Positions 33,957 to 44,403 of a stretch of DNA of 64,000 nucleotides are shown here, piece after piece. Source of the DNA: Chitinophaga sp. S165 (GTDB lineage Bacteria > Bacteroidota > Bacteroidia > Chitinophagales > Chitinophagaceae); assembly GCF_003182155.1 (NCBI RefSeq), contig NZ_QGTG01000004.1, forward strand, positions 372,001 through 436,000, in the 5' to 3' direction. A model generated the notes under the pieces. It was not told the DNA's origin and did not search any database. It worked only from the letters and a program-made list of their open reading frames with translations. Numbering within the stretch: the stretch's first letter is position 1; every line of letters begins with the position of its first letter. Both the position numbers and the translations under genes were made by a program.

Positions 33957-36900
33957 TTAGAATTTAACATTCAGATTGACACCGAAAGACCGTGTGGTAG
34001 GCAAACCCGCATACTCCAGCCCCTGTGCATTACTGTTGCTGTAGTTTGATTCAGGATCGATGTTGGGCGTTGATTTCTTGAAGTAGAAAAGGTTACGTCC
34101 AACAAGAGATACACTGATACCATTCAACCTGTTGTTCAGCGCCTTTTTTGTGAAGTCGTATGTCAGACTCAGAGAGCGGAACTTAATGAAATCAGATTTG
34201 TATACATGTAATGATGAAACGGTAGCAAGCCTGTTGTAGTAATCATCAGGAGTAACAGTGGTGGTTTTTGTTTCACCTGTTTCTGTAACACCGGTTACAA
34301 CTACACCGCCTTCACGCCCTGGCAGTGTTTCTTTATGCAAACCATAGCTATAAGCATTGGCATTGGTACCTGAGTAGATCTTACCGCCTGCCTTGAAGTC
34401 GATCAGGAAATTCAGGTGGAATCTTCCGTAGGAAATGTCATTGCTCCATCCGCCGGTATAAGGTGCTACACCGCTACCTTGTGCAATCAGCGCGTCAGTA
34501 CGCTGTGGTACGCCGGATGCATCAACGATCAGTTCCCCCTTCGCATTGCGTTTGAAGTCGTACGTCATGATCTGTGAGTAAGGCAGTCCCACTACGTGAT
34601 TGATGAAACCATCTTCAGTACGTGACTCTCCGCCTTCAACCAGCATGGAGTTTTGTCCTTCAGCCAGCGCGATCACTTTGTTTTTGTTATGAGCAAAATT
34701 GAAAGTGGTGGTCCATGCAAAGTTGGCCGACTTCACAGGCGTGCCGCCTATCATCAGTTCTATACCTTTGTTCTCCAGTTTACCTACATTCACCAATGCT
34801 GCAGTATAACCTGATCCTGCAGATACTGAAGCTGTTACAATGTCATTGGAAGCCTGTTTGTTATACCAGCTGAAGTCACCGAATAAGCGATTATTTAACA
34901 GTTTAAGTTCAGCACCGATTTCCAGTTCTGTTACTTTCAAAGGTTTCAGTTCGCTGTTAGGGATCTTATTGTCGATATCGCCAAGTGGTACACCATTGAG
35001 ACTGTTACCCAGGGTGCTGTAGTAGAGGGCTGTTTTGTATTCTTCCGCATCGCCTCCTACCTGCGCGAAACCAGCCCTTATCTTACCAAAGCTCAGCCAG
35101 TTGTTTTTGATATTCTCAGAGAATACATATGAACCGCTGACAGAAGGATAATTATAGGAGTTATTCTTTTTAGGCAGCGTGCTGCTCCAGTCATTACGGT
35201 CAGTCACTGTCAGGTATAAGGTACTGTTCCAGGACAGCTCTAATGAACCATATACAGACTGCACTTCTTTATTAAACTGTACGATAGTACTGTTTTTGGT
35301 AGCTGCTGTTGAAGGATTGTAAACGAATGGGAAGGCGAAATTGGATGCAGTCACATCGTTTATCCTGTCAGTCTTCTTCAGCAGGTTACCACCGGCAGTG
35401 AAACTCAGGTTTAATTTGCTGGTGAGCGCTTTATTGATACCCAGTAACGCATCTATGTTCGTTTCATTGAATTGGCGGTTACGTTCCAGGTCCAGGCTGC
35501 CTTTCGGGCGATAAGCCGTACCGGTTGGCGTAATAGAAGTAGCATTGAAACCAAAGTAGTCGTTCGCTATGCGTGCCTGGACGAACAACCATGGTACAGG
35601 CGTATAACGCAGGCTGGTCACGCCTAGTACACGGTCTTTCTTTGTGTTGTTCATGAAACGGTAAGCTGCGAAGTATGGGTTGGTACTGAACAGATCACTG
35701 CTGTACACAGTTTCGTTCATCTGCTCATCATAACCTGGCGCCAGGTAAGATGCCGCTACGTTGGCAGGCAGGAAGGCTATACCATAATTACCATTACCGG
35801 GAGCATCACTCAGATTAGAACGGTTGTTTGTGATTTCCTTCGCATAGATAACGTTTGTCTGCCCGCTGAATTTATCTGATAATTTATAATTGAGATCGAT
35901 GTTTACGTTGTCGCGGATGTATTCTGTATTAGGATATACACCGTTGCTTCGCAGATCTCCAAGTGCAATACGGTAAGTTGTTTTGTCACTTCCGCCTGCT
36001 ACTGACAGCGTGTTACTGAAAGTAGATCCTGTTTTGTAGAAGTCTTTGATGTGGTTACCTTGTTTGGAATAAGGGCGGGACATACCATCGAACATGATGG
36101 TAGAAGAGCCATCCAGTTTGCTGCCCCAGCTTGATAAACCGCTGTTAAGTGCAGATGCTACGTTCGTTGGCTTTGCGCCTTTGATACCCTGTCCATATAC
36201 ATCCTGGAAGTCCAGGAAGTCATTTACTTTGTCAATAGTGACGTTGCTGTTTAATTCTACCTGCATTTGTCCTGCCTTACCAGCTTTGGTGGTGATGAGG
36301 ATAACGCCATTCACACCACGCTGACCATACAAGGCAGAAGCAGCAGCTCCTTTAAGGATAGTCATATCTTCAATATCATCCGGGTTGATGCTGGAGATAC
36401 CGTCGCCAAGATCGGTACCACCCCACTTGCCGGCAGAACCCAGGTTAGCGTTGTTCATGGGAATGCCATTCACAACATACAAGGGCTGATTGGCGCCACT
36501 CAGGGAAGAGTTACCCCTGATCGTTACACGGGAAGAACCGCCCGGACCTGTGGAGGGGGGAGCACTGTTTACCCCTGCTACACGGCCTTCCAGGGCATTG
36601 GCTACGCTGATCTCCCTGGCTTTGGTCATATCTGCACCATTTACTTTTGATACAGCATAACCATTGCTGCGCGCTTCTTTACGTATGCCCAATGCAGTTA
36701 CTACTACTTCATTGATATTGGCAACATCGTCCTGAAGGGTTACATCGATGGATGTCTGATCTCCTGCTGCTACTTCCTGAGTGAGGAAACCAATAAATCT
36801 GAATACCAGAATGTCTGAAGGGGATTTAACAGAGATTACAAACTTGCCATCTTGACCGGTAGCGGTGCCTACATTGCTGTTTTTGATCAATACATTAACA

Positions 36901-37076
36901 CCAGGGATCGGGTTGCCGGTCTTGTCCCTAACGACACCCCTGATCTGCTTCTGCTGCCTCATACTGGAGAAAGGCGTAGGAGCTGCGAAGGCCATTTGCG
37001 TGCCGTCGGCAAGCATAAGACCGAGCATTACTCCTGCAGTAATGCATGCTTTGTTAAAGCGTAGTTTACTTGTCAT
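33957..37076 (-). CDS. SusC/RagA-family TonB-dependent outer-membrane transporter
   Basis: 1039 residues from ATG 37076, which has GGAG eight bases upstream and starts a clear signal peptide (CITAGVMLGLMLADGTQMAFAA). The frame stays open to 37259 but those residues do not look like signal or family sequence. Domains in order: carboxypeptidase-regulatory-like domain (IRGVVRDKTGNPIPGVNVLIKNS), TonB plug (VTALGI, GRVAGVNS, VTIRGNSSLSGANQPLYVVNGIPM, SINPDDIEDMTILKGAAASALYG), and a beta barrel ending FGVNLNVKF. It has no STN domain, so it is not expected to signal to a FecR protein. Confidence 0.93.
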   Translation of the reverse strand: MTSKLRFNKACITAGVMLGLMLADGTQMAFAAPTPFSSMRQQKQIRGVVRDKTGNPIPGVNVLIKNSNVGTATGQDGKFVISVKSPSDILVFRFIGFLTQEVAAGDQTSIDVTLQDDVANINEVVVTALGIRKEARSNGYAVSKVNGADMTKAREISVANALEGRVAGVNSAPPSTGPGGSSRVTIRGNSSLSGANQPLYVVNGIPMNNANLGSAGKWGGTDLGDGISSINPDDIEDMTILKGAAASALYGQRGVNGVILITTKAGKAGQMQVELNSNVTIDKVNDFLDFQDVYGQGIKGAKPTNVASALNSGLSSWGSKLDGSSTIMFDGMSRPYSKQGNHIKDFYKTGSTFSNTLSVAGGSDKTTYRIALGDLRSNGVYPNTEYIRDNVNIDLNYKLSDKFSGQTNVIYAKEITNNRSNLSDAPGNGNYGIAFLPANVAASYLAPGYDEQMNETVYSSDLFSTNPYFAAYRFMNNTKKDRVLGVTSLRYTPVPWLFVQARIANDYFGFNATSITPTGTAYRPKGSLDLERNRQFNETNIDALLGINKALTSKLNLSFTAGGNLLKKTDRINDVTASNFAFPFVYNPSTAATKNSTIVQFNKEVQSVYGSLELSWNSTLYLTVTDRNDWSSTLPKKNNSYNYPSVSGSYVFSENIKNNWLSFGKIRAGFAQVGGDAEEYKTALYYSTLGNSLNGVPLGDIDNKIPNSELKPLKVTELEIGAELKLLNNRLFGDFSWYNKQASNDIVTASVSAGSGYTAALVNVGKLENKGIELMIGGTPVKSANFAWTTTFNFAHNKNKVIALAEGQNSMLVEGGESRTEDGFINHVVGLPYSQIMTYDFKRNAKGELIVDASGVPQRTDALIAQGSGVAPYTGGWSNDISYGRFHLNFLIDFKAGGKIYSGTNANAYSYGLHKETLPGREGGVVVTGVTETGETKTTTVTPDDYYNRLATVSSLHVYKSDFIKFRSLSLTYDFTKKALNNRLNGISVSLVGRNLFYFKKSTPNIDPESNYSNSNAQGLEYAGLPTTRSFGVNLNVKF

Positions 37077-37414
37077 AGATACTCCTTTTGGATGATTAGA
37101 ATAGTTTAAACCCATGGTGACATAGCAAGGGCAGCTGGGTGCAGATTGCATCCATTGCGTTCTTTTGCAGAAGCCATCTATACTATGTCTGACGTGATAT
37201 TTATTCCCTTTTGGTTGATAAACGGCATAACAATGCATACCGGTGCGTTTTCCACGCACAGTGAAAATGTTGCGATTTGTTTTAGTTGATATTAATACTT
37301 ACATGTTCAAACGTGATACGCCGTCTTGTCCCTATGTGTCTCAACAAGCACTATTAGCGCATAAAAAGGTGTCGTGTGGAAAATAAAATAGTACCATGTA
37401 CCGTGAAAAAAAAA
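37077..37414 (-). other. 338-base spacer upstream of the first SusC gene
   Basis: AT-rich non-coding DNA between the two SusC/SusD units. The frame of susC stays open to 37259, but without family similarity. A T-run follows directly on the stop of the upstream susD (37415), with no hairpin. No TAnnTTTG site on the minus strand was found. Nothing else is evident. Confidence 0.5.
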
Positions 37415-39004
37415 TTATGGCTTGTCCCACCATAATCTTGTGCCTCCATTATCTTCTCCTTTTAGTGTGTGTATCGCTCTCTGTACACCGACAGGATTGG
37501 TAGCATATTCGAATTGAATAAAGGGAATGCGGCGGATGAATGTTGAAGAAGGAATTTTGCCGCCGCTGTTGTTAACTACTACAGGAAAAAGTTTAGGGTA
37601 ACCTGTGCGCCGGAACTCAGACCAGGCTTCCTGTCCGTCGGGGAACATAGCGATCCATTTCTGTGTGATAATCCGTTCCAACTTTTCATGAACAGGTGCA
37701 TTGTGCACCCATTTGATGGTCCGCTTGCTTAAATAAGGACTGCCGGATGAAATATTGTTCATGGGGTTCTGTGGGTCGCTATAGGGTTTCGGAGTTAGCG
37801 AATCATCATTTATATAATTACTATAGAACGGCGTCAGATCGTATTGTTTAAAGGAAGTATAAATGCCTTTTTCATAATTGTCTTTTGCGTCACCGGCGCC
37901 CTTCCATGAGTAAAGTGCTGCTTCCGCTTTCAGGAACCATGCCTCGGCTGCAGTGCATAACTGTATCCTGGACGGTTGTAAGGCCAGTTTTGAACAACCG
38001 GTATACGCATCCTTACTCGTGATAGCAATACCATTCCTGATACCACGATAAAGAGAGTCCCGCATATCTGACGGTACAAAGTACCGGGAAATGCGCGGAT
38101 CATGATAACCACAGAGAATAGATTCCATAGAAGCACCCATCCTGATATCGTTCCAGGAATTACAGATCACATTCAGCGGGTGCGTAAGCGGAGCAATATT
38201 GATAGTAAAGTTATCGTCGGGATTATTAAGTACCCCATATTCCTGGTTTAAAGCAGCCTCACCTTCTTTTTTTGCCCTGGAAGGTGACACTTCAGATATA
38301 CGTAAAGCCAGTCGTAGCCGTAAGGTATTGGCCAGTTTGATCCATTTGATGTAATCGCCGCTATAGGAGAGATCAAAGTTCTTAAACCGGTTGGAAGAGG
38401 AGGTCGGTACGTATTTATTCAGGGTGGTGATGGCTGAGTCAAGATCTTTGAAGAAAGCATCATAGGCTGCCTCTTGTGAATCGTAATCTATACTTCTGTC
38501 ATCATCAATGATCGCATAACGTGTATAGATGATGGGACCGTAGATATCACTTACCCTATGCATTGCCAGTACTCTTATGATCTGCGCCCAGGCATAAAAA
38601 TCAGGATATTTCCCCCTGCATTTATCCATAACGAATTTGCAGTTGGGCATAACGTTCCCATATGCCGTTAGCCAGGCATCGTCGTTCCAGTTATCCAGGA
38701 GGTCATACGTAATATTATTACGGTTATCCTGGAAAGGACTGGGTGACATCATATATCCGGAAAAGACATCTCCCATCAGGTTTTGTTGCAGCTGCGTAAT
38801 AGATACGTCATTGCTGACATAAACACTGAGCATGGATTGTACCAGCGGATCGCCGATCAGCTTAAAATTGCCCTGTATGTCATCATCATACAGGTCGTAG
38901 GGGTTGGTATTGATGCTTTCAAAATTGCGCGTACAGGCAACCGGAAGCGTCAGCCCGGATAGCAGAACTATGATTACGTTAATTATAGATCTTCCCTTAT
39001 TCAT
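37415..39004 (-). CDS. SusD/RagB-family outer-membrane lipoprotein
   Basis: 529 residues. Lipobox LPVAC, start CTRNFESINTNPYDLYDD, and C-terminal LWWDKP. Internal IIRVLAMHRVSDIYGPIIYTRYA matches the TPR-like segment of the other copies. Partner of the STN-bearing SusC that starts upstream; only 13 bases separate them. Substrate is not evident. Confidence 0.92.
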   Translation of the reverse strand: MNKGRSIINVIIVLLSGLTLPVACTRNFESINTNPYDLYDDDIQGNFKLIGDPLVQSMLSVYVSNDVSITQLQQNLMGDVFSGYMMSPSPFQDNRNNITYDLLDNWNDDAWLTAYGNVMPNCKFVMDKCRGKYPDFYAWAQIIRVLAMHRVSDIYGPIIYTRYAIIDDDRSIDYDSQEAAYDAFFKDLDSAITTLNKYVPTSSSNRFKNFDLSYSGDYIKWIKLANTLRLRLALRISEVSPSRAKKEGEAALNQEYGVLNNPDDNFTINIAPLTHPLNVICNSWNDIRMGASMESILCGYHDPRISRYFVPSDMRDSLYRGIRNGIAITSKDAYTGCSKLALQPSRIQLCTAAEAWFLKAEAALYSWKGAGDAKDNYEKGIYTSFKQYDLTPFYSNYINDDSLTPKPYSDPQNPMNNISSGSPYLSKRTIKWVHNAPVHEKLERIITQKWIAMFPDGQEAWSEFRRTGYPKLFPVVVNNSGGKIPSSTFIRRIPFIQFEYATNPVGVQRAIHTLKGEDNGGTRLWWDKP

Positions 39005-39017
39005 TCATAAGCTCTTT

Positions 39018-42000
39018 TTACAAGACGAGTTTAATATTAGCGCCTATGCTTCTTAAAGCTGATAAGCCAAATGCGTCTATTCCCTGTAAGCCATTACCGC
39101 TGCTCATGGATACTTCAGGATCAAATGGAGCATCTAGTTTGAAAAAGCAGAGGTTCCTGCCGATCAGGCCTACCTGCATCATGTTGATCCATTTGCTCTT
39201 TAACGGTAATTTGTATGTAAGTGATATCTCTCTAAGTCTGATATTTGTGGCATCGTACATATACATTTCACCGATGCCGGCCCTGCTGCCGATAGTGGCA
39301 AAAAACCTGCGTTCGTCGTATGGACTGGTAAGCGGAACGCCATTTTCATATACTGCATTGATTGTCACGCCGCCTGCATCCCTGGCTTTAGCACTGGCCT
39401 CACTGACGCCATAGCTGTCCAGCACAGAGTTGGTCACACTCATCACCTTGCCACCGAACCGGCCATCTATCAGGAAATTTAGTGCGAAGCTTTTGTAGGT
39501 GAGAGAGTTATTCCAGCCTAACATAAAACGTGGATTCGGATTGCCTACTTTTTTCAATACATTGCGGGTCTTCAGATTACCCTGATCGTCAATAACGAGC
39601 TGTCCTTTTTCATTCCTGTATAATTCCTTGTTGGTATAAATATCGCCCCATGAACCTCCTTCCTTAATAAAGGACCCGTACATGTTGGTCAGGAAGTCAG
39701 TGAGAATATAATAGTTATCGGGACCTGCACCTGGTATGCTGCTGTTACTGAGTTTTACTACTTTATTATTATTGATGGTCAGGTTGAAATTGGTGTTCCA
39801 TCTCCACTGCGTTTGTTGTACCGGCACAATGTTCAGCGTCGCTTCCCATCCTTTGTTCTCAATATTGCCCAGGTTCAGGTAATAAAACAGGAATCCGGAG
39901 CCGGAAGGCGCGCGTACTTCCATGTATTGCTGATAGTTATTGTTCTTATACCAGGTCACGTCAATGCCAACACGGTCTTTCAGGATACGAAGTTCGGCGC
40001 CTACTTCAAGTGAGCGGTTATCTTCCGGTTTCAGATAGATGCCCGGATAAGGTGCACGGGTATTGAAATTAACACGGGGGACGCCCGCTGTGGTCATCAC
40101 AAGGAAGCGTGCTGGCCGGGAAGAATAAGGTGCAATATCATTTCCCGCCTTTGCATACGACGCACGCACCTTTGCAAAGCTGATAGCTGCAGGCATATTG
40201 AACCACTCACTTAGCACAGTACTAACACCGGCGGAGTAATAGAAATATCCTTTACTTTTGATAGGAGTGAAGGCAAAGGTACTGGACCAGTCATTACGCC
40301 CTGTCAGATCAAGGAACACACGTTGTTTCCAGTTAAGCTGTGCGCTACCGAAGAATGCCTGTAATTGTTTCTTGTCAATGGTTTGCTGAATGTCCAGCGC
40401 ATTACCGGCAATATTATTCACAGTGAAAACATTCGGTACTATCAGCCCTTCCGCTGCGGTGGGGTTAGTACTGATCAATGTTTTGTCATGCGACTTCACA
40501 TCGGTGATGCTGACGCCCAGCATAGCCTGCAGCTTTAAATGTGATGACAGCTGCCGGGTACCGGTCAGCATCATGTCGGCATATAACTGGGTGTTCGATT
40601 CGGTTTCGCGTGTGTATCTGCCATTCGGCGGACTTAACACCTGTTGGGTGCCTGCATGTGCAGACATCGCATATCGGTCATAACTTTTATCGAAATTACC
40701 TCTCGCCTGCAACCATAACCAGCTGGCCAGTTTGTATTTCAGAGAGAGAGAGGCCATGCCCCTGTACCTGACTTCCCTGCGCTGGTCCCTGTATTGTATC
40801 CAGTAAGGATTTTGCTGATCGTCCATTCCTGTCCAGTCCAGATCTTTGCGGATGTTCCACCAGTTTTGAAGAGGAAGGTTACGGGTAGGATCAGCATACT
40901 CAAATTGCTTGTAAGTGTTGAAATCCAATCCCCTTGGCATATTATACAGCCCTGTCAGCGGATTATAATACAGCCCGGAAGAGGGGCGGTTCAACACGTC
41001 CTGTATGACATAAGAAAGATTGAGGTCCGCCTGCAATTTCTTCTTCAGCATATTGCCGGTGATGCGGGTATTAAAGGTATGCCGCTGAAAATGATTGGCG
41101 GGCATAATGCCCCGGCTCATTGTATTGGCATAGGAAAGATAGTATTGTTTATTCTCTGTACCACCGCTGTAAGACAGGCCATTGGTAGAAGTCAGGCCGG
41201 TCCGGAAGAAATCCCTGGTATGGTCGGGCGTCTGTATCTTACTGCCCCAGCTGTCTGAGGAACCCGGCTGCAGCTTATCCTTGTCGTCTTTGTAAGGCCG
41301 GATGGTTTGTCCGTAGCGAAATTGCAGTTTTGGCAACAGGAGAGGAGCATCTACCATCAGATCAGACGAAACATTGATACGTCCCTTGCCGGCATTCCCC
41401 CTTTTTGTTGTGATCATGATCACGCCGTTGGCTGCCTGGCTGCCATACAAAGCTGCAGCAGAGGCACTTTTCAGTACGCTGAAATTTTCAATGTCGTCAG
41501 GATTGATATTTGAAATACCATCACCGCCATCGCGGCCTCCGGTACCGACTATACCGGATGATTGACCCCAGATGTCTGTCGGTTGTGAAGGCGTGAAGTT
41601 AGCCATAGGCACACCATCAATGATATACAGTGGTTGATTTTCACGTGTGGATTTATTACCGCGCAGTATTACTCTGGCAGAGCCGCCTATGCCTGAAGCG
41701 CTTCTGTTGATCATCACTCCAGCTACTTTGCCGGCCAGGCTGTTGATCACGTTAGCGTCTTTGATGGTGGAAATATCTTCATTGAAAACGTGGCCGGTAG
41801 AATAGGGGAGTTCTTTGTTACTCTTGGGGATGCCTAGTGCGGTTACTATCTGTTCACTTAATCCGCATACGCTTTCAATCAATGTTACATCCAGCGTAGG
41901 TTGTTCTCCGGGAACGATCTCTTTATTCAGAAAACCCACTGACCGGAAGACGAGAATTTCATCGGGGACGACTTTGATACTGTAGTAACCTTCATCGTCA

Positions 42001-42485
42001 GTATGCACACCTTTGTGAGAGCCTTTTACAAGGATGGTGGCGCCAGGTAACGGGCGCCCACGGGTGTCCTGCACACGTCCTGTTAACTGAAGGCGAACGT
42101 CAGCACCGGCTGCATACATCTTTCCGTTTGCCTCTTCTGTCTTAGTGGCCCATACAATGATCTTGTCGTCTTTTATGAGAAAAGAAAGTCCGGTACGGAC
42201 GGAGAGTTTGTCAAGTACTTCCTTTACAGGGAGATCTTTACAATGTAAAGAGAACTTCTTACTGATATCAAAGGCTCCTTTATCATAGTGGAAATTCAGG
42301 CGGCTCTGTAAGGCTATTTCCGCCATGATATCAGAAAGATTTGCATTACTGGCACTGATAGTGATACACTGATTGCAGGGAGACAGCTGTTGTTGGGCAT
42401 GCACAGGAGAGCTACCGGTCAATGAAGGCATTAACAGGAAGCCGGCAATAATACATACTTTACAGAAGTATGATTTTCCCCTCAT
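39018..42485 (-). CDS. SusC/RagA-family TonB-dependent transducer with STN domain
   Basis: 1155 residues. After the signal peptide (CIIAGFLLMPSLTGSSPVHAQ) there is an STN (secretin/TonB N-terminal) domain, about residues 40-115 (ISASNANLSDIMAEIALQSRLNF ... LPVKEVLDKLSVRTGLSFLI), then the carboxypeptidase-regulatory-like domain, plug (SINPDD-like NINPDDIENFSVLKSASAAALYG) and barrel. An STN domain is the periplasmic arm that touches a FecR anti-sigma factor, so this transporter probably reports substrate binding to the FecR/sigma pair directly upstream (42567, 43635). Confidence 0.93.
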   Translation of the reverse strand: MRGKSYFCKVCIIAGFLLMPSLTGSSPVHAQQQLSPCNQCITISASNANLSDIMAEIALQSRLNFHYDKGAFDISKKFSLHCKDLPVKEVLDKLSVRTGLSFLIKDDKIIVWATKTEEANGKMYAAGADVRLQLTGRVQDTRGRPLPGATILVKGSHKGVHTDDEGYYSIKVVPDEILVFRSVGFLNKEIVPGEQPTLDVTLIESVCGLSEQIVTALGIPKSNKELPYSTGHVFNEDISTIKDANVINSLAGKVAGVMINRSASGIGGSARVILRGNKSTRENQPLYIIDGVPMANFTPSQPTDIWGQSSGIVGTGGRDGGDGISNINPDDIENFSVLKSASAAALYGSQAANGVIMITTKRGNAGKGRINVSSDLMVDAPLLLPKLQFRYGQTIRPYKDDKDKLQPGSSDSWGSKIQTPDHTRDFFRTGLTSTNGLSYSGGTENKQYYLSYANTMSRGIMPANHFQRHTFNTRITGNMLKKKLQADLNLSYVIQDVLNRPSSGLYYNPLTGLYNMPRGLDFNTYKQFEYADPTRNLPLQNWWNIRKDLDWTGMDDQQNPYWIQYRDQRREVRYRGMASLSLKYKLASWLWLQARGNFDKSYDRYAMSAHAGTQQVLSPPNGRYTRETESNTQLYADMMLTGTRQLSSHLKLQAMLGVSITDVKSHDKTLISTNPTAAEGLIVPNVFTVNNIAGNALDIQQTIDKKQLQAFFGSAQLNWKQRVFLDLTGRNDWSSTFAFTPIKSKGYFYYSAGVSTVLSEWFNMPAAISFAKVRASYAKAGNDIAPYSSRPARFLVMTTAGVPRVNFNTRAPYPGIYLKPEDNRSLEVGAELRILKDRVGIDVTWYKNNNYQQYMEVRAPSGSGFLFYYLNLGNIENKGWEATLNIVPVQQTQWRWNTNFNLTINNNKVVKLSNSSIPGAGPDNYYILTDFLTNMYGSFIKEGGSWGDIYTNKELYRNEKGQLVIDDQGNLKTRNVLKKVGNPNPRFMLGWNNSLTYKSFALNFLIDGRFGGKVMSVTNSVLDSYGVSEASAKARDAGGVTINAVYENGVPLTSPYDERRFFATIGSRAGIGEMYMYDATNIRLREISLTYKLPLKSKWINMMQVGLIGRNLCFFKLDAPFDPEVSMSSGNGLQGIDAFGLSALRSIGANIKLVL

Positions 42486-42566
42486 ATAGCCTCATTTAGA
42501 TGTACGTTCAAAAGCAGCTTCAATGAAAAAGTGTTCGCCCTGTCGGGGCCAATAGATCTACCAGCA

Positions 42567-43580
42567 TTATTCTTTGTTCTTCAGTATTACGGTGTCCTTT
42601 CCGATGGTGTAGGAAAGTGATTCTGTCAGGCATATGGTTTCAATAACGTTTGCCAGGGTCTCCTGTCTGAAATTTCCGGTATAGGTCCAGTCGCTCTTAT
42701 TGCTTTCATTAATGATAGTTACGCCGTACCTGTTTTCGATACCGATACGTACTTGCTCATAGGATGCATCTTTGAAAATAAGGTAACCTTTCTGCCAGCC
42801 GGTAACTTCGTCGGCATCAAAATTGGTCTTCACAAGTTGCAGGGAGCGGAGGTCATAGCTGGCCTGCTCGCTCGGCTGCAATATAACAAATGGTTGCGAT
42901 GCGGTGGTAACTTTTACTTTACCGCTAAGCAGCGCAACTGTGATTTGCTGTTCATGCGTGTAGGCGCGCACATTAAAAGTAGTACCTAGTGCCACGGTGG
43001 TAACGTTGCCTGCGTGGACGGTAAAGACGTTTTCAGCTCCAGGAGCGGCATCAAACCAGGCTTCTCCTTCTTCCAGGAATATATCCCGTTGTTTGCCCGT
43101 AAAATGTTCTGCGTAGCGAACCTTACTGGCGGCATTCAGTACAATTTTGCTACCGTCTTCCAGAGCAATCTGCTCCTGGATACCTTTAGGCGTATTGACA
43201 GTAATAAAACCGTCGGCAATGACACGGGTGCTTTGTGCCTGATTACCGGCAATGGGCTGCTGTCCTGGTGTGACAGGCGTAGCAGGTTGCTGCCTTTGCT
43301 GGAAGAACCAGGCGCCGGCGGCTACCAATACGGTAATGGCGGCGGCCGCATAATACCAGGAACGCATAAAGCGTCTGGGGGCCGGTTGTATCTGTTTCAT
43401 GAGCGCACGTTGTACTGTGCCGAGGTCCGCCTGAACCTCCTGCTCACTTTTAGGCGATGTATATTGATCGCCAATGCTATTAAACCACTCTTCAATTACT
43501 GCTGCTTCTTCCGGGGTGCATTGGCCTTCGTTATAACGCTCGAGTATTTTCCTTATCTTATCTTGCTCCACTGCTTGCAA
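42567..43580 (-). CDS. FecR-family anti-sigma factor
   Basis: 337 residues. N-terminal cytoplasmic helix part (KIRKILERYNEGQCTPEEAAVIEEWF), one membrane helix near residues 68-85 (WYYAAAAITVLVAAGAWFF), a FecR domain (INTPKGIQEQ-like VNTPKGIQEQIALEDGSKIVLNAAS ... IFLEEGEAWFDA) and a C-terminal DUF4974 domain (LIFKDASYEQVRIGIENRYGVTI). It holds the ECF sigma factor and releases it when the STN domain of its transducer (39018) signals. Confidence 0.93.
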   Translation of the reverse strand: MQAVEQDKIRKILERYNEGQCTPEEAAVIEEWFNSIGDQYTSPKSEQEVQADLGTVQRALMKQIQPAPRRFMRSWYYAAAAITVLVAAGAWFFQQRQQPATPVTPGQQPIAGNQAQSTRVIADGFITVNTPKGIQEQIALEDGSKIVLNAASKVRYAEHFTGKQRDIFLEEGEAWFDAAPGAENVFTVHAGNVTTVALGTTFNVRAYTHEQQITVALLSGKVKVTTASQPFVILQPSEQASYDLRSLQLVKTNFDADEVTGWQKGYLIFKDASYEQVRIGIENRYGVTIINESNKSDWTYTGNFRQETLANVIETICLTESLSYTIGKDTVILKNKE

Positions 43581-43634
43581 ATTTGAAATGTCCCAATGAT
43601 AAAGCTATGTCGTACCAGTAAGGGACAGGTACCA

Positions 43635-44234
43635 TTAGTTGGCAAAAAATGAGTACATGGCCTGTGTGGTGAGCAGGAACAGCACAATGTCCGTCCTGGC
43701 ATGGTTAGCGCGTAATATCTTAAGGGCTTTTGTTATCTGGTTTTTAACTGTTTGTTGTGATAGTCCCAGTCTAAGGGCGATCTGCTCAACTGTCTGATGC
43801 TCAACGCGGCTTAACATGAAGATTTCCTTCATTCTCTCAGGCAGGTGATTGATGGTCTCAAAAACATCCTGTGTCCTGGTCCGGCTGTCTACCAGCTCGG
43901 CAATACCACCCGGTTGCACGTCAAAGTGCTCTATCAGCTGTTGCAGATATTTCCGGTAGGTGGTATTCTTACGGTAAATGTCTATGATCTTATGTCTGGC
44001 AGACTGGTACAGGTAAGATTTAAGCGATTCATTTACACTGATAGACTGCCTTCTTTCCCACAGTGAGGTGAAGAGGTCCTGCAGGACATCCTTACCGGCA
44101 TCAGCACCGTCTATCTTGCTGAGAATGTAGAGGTATAAAGGATGACTGTAACGCTCATAAATAACGTTAAAAGCATTTATACTGTCTTCTTGCAGCAGCG
44201 ATAGTAATTCTTGGTCAGTGTAATTACTATACAT
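43635..44234 (-). CDS. ECF-type RNA polymerase sigma-70 factor
   Basis: 199 residues with region 2 (FNVIYERYSHPLYLYILSKIDGADAGKDVLQDLFTSLWERR) and region 4 (HLPERMKEIFMLSRVEHQTVEQIALRLGLSQQTVKNQITKALKIL). It fits the Bacteroidota FecR-linked ECF group. It probably drives the FecR gene and the STN-SusC/SusD pair. A hydrophobic C-terminal tail (TDIVLFLLTTQAMYSFFAN) is a typical extra in this group and may contact the membrane or FecR. Confidence 0.93.
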   Translation of the reverse strand: MYSNYTDQELLSLLQEDSINAFNVIYERYSHPLYLYILSKIDGADAGKDVLQDLFTSLWERRQSISVNESLKSYLYQSARHKIIDIYRKNTTYRKYLQQLIEHFDVQPGGIAELVDSRTRTQDVFETINHLPERMKEIFMLSRVEHQTVEQIALRLGLSQQTVKNQITKALKILRANHARTDIVLFLLTTQAMYSFFAN

Positions 44235-44403
44235 GGATTACAGCAAATAGAGTTTGGTTGATAAATGGTTTATTATCAGTGAATAATTCCATTTATAGTG
44301 GCATCTTTAGTTGTCAGCCGAAAGGAAATTAATACATTTTGACCAATTACCAAACAATTTACACTGCATGTTCGCAACCGATGTTACTACTTGGCTGATG
44401 ATC

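Noticed and set aside
37077..37259. N-terminal extension of the SusC at 33957
   Set aside because: The extension has no signal or family sequence, while ATG 37076 has a GGAG site and a proper signal peptide.
32359..44234. Polysaccharide utilisation locus
   Set aside because: SusC/SusD pairs alone are not enough; no glycoside hydrolase, lyase, esterase or sulfatase lies in the block.
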